Of a DNA stretch of 41,401 bases, positions 41,351 to 41,401 are shown piece by piece. Under the pieces are notes generated by a model. It was not told the DNA's origin. It worked only from the letters and a program-made list of their open reading frames with translations, and ran no database searches. Origin of the DNA: an uncultured Prevotellaceae bacterium (GTDB lineage Bacteria > Bacteroidota > Bacteroidia > Bacteroidales > Bacteroidaceae); the NCBI GenBank assembly GCA_947167835.1, contig CAMVJO010000004.1:1-41401 (forward strand), given 5' to 3'. The first letter of the stretch is position 1. Every line of letters begins with the position of its first letter. The position numbers were made by a program, and so were the translations under genes.

Positions 41351-41401
41351 AAAAACAAAATCACTCAAAAATCTTTGAATTCTTCGCGCACACTCTGTTT
41401 G

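Larger units (their letters stand above)
41035..41401 (-). mobile_element. MITE-like element, copy D (long form, interrupted, runs off the window)
   Basis: It begins AGGGTAGTTCTAAAAATTAG, flanked on the left by AT. It is identical to copy C up to position 41163, is interrupted by copy E, and resumes at 41353 (or 41351, counting the duplicated bases), identical to C again to the edge. The right end and its promoter module lie beyond the window. It sits upstream of htpG in the orientation that would send its internal promoter into htpG. Confidence 0.85.

Overview
The window is chromosomal DNA of a Bacteroidales bacterium, most likely Prevotellaceae. Supporting this are Bacteroidetes-type promoters (TTTG, about 19 bp, TAnnTTTG), start codons without Shine-Dalgarno sequences, two TonB-dependent receptors with carboxypeptidase-like N-terminal domains, a secreted M60 peptidase with a C-terminal sorting-like tail, DUF4923, a BspA-like leader, and a kinase-RapZ fusion. 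The genus is inferred, not proven. Most genes are core housekeeping or envelope genes; the unusual material is intergenic.

Layout. 1-400: the 3' end of a WecG/TagA-type glycosyltransferase collides with a truncated BspA-like gene. 560-5800 (minus): gdhA, then an operon BFN/UVR protein - rsmE - lone ABC ATPase - APH/RapZ fusion. 6200-9460 (minus): DUF4923 lipoprotein and a TonB-dependent receptor. 9600-18680 (plus): PAP2 phosphatase, GHL10 glycosidase-like protein, M60 peptidase, L,D-transpeptidase lipoprotein and secreted C1 peptidase. 18810-28570 (minus): Rel - small protein - PpiC - SurA - LptA/OstA-like - hpt - adk - obgE. 28740-35420 (minus): nudC, phosphoglucomutase, RluA-family synthase and a second TonB-dependent receptor. 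35557-38740 (plus): tRNA-Pro, guanine deaminase-like, HD hydrolase, DUF2520 and an HsdR_N-like protein. 38875-40923 (minus): htpG.

Two families of intergenic repeats stand out. The first is a MITE-like element present in five copies (5012-5199, 12345-12616, 31397-31669, 41035-end, and 41164-41350 nested inside the fourth). It has about 21-bp terminal inverted repeats (AGGG...CCCT), 2-bp target duplications, a conserved hairpin core and an optional module of about 85 bp. That module contains a good Bacteroidetes promoter pointing at the downstream gene. The nested copy, read against the intact copy at 31397, shows the insertion and its AA duplication directly.

The second is a set of degenerate tandem arrays with a strict 21-nt period (22 nt in one case), in at least six intergenic gaps. 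The clearest is 36354-36647: fourteen uninterrupted 21-nt units whose sequence drifts while the register and dyad symmetry persist. Neither family matches a named element that I can recall. Both are the best candidates here for undescribed biology.
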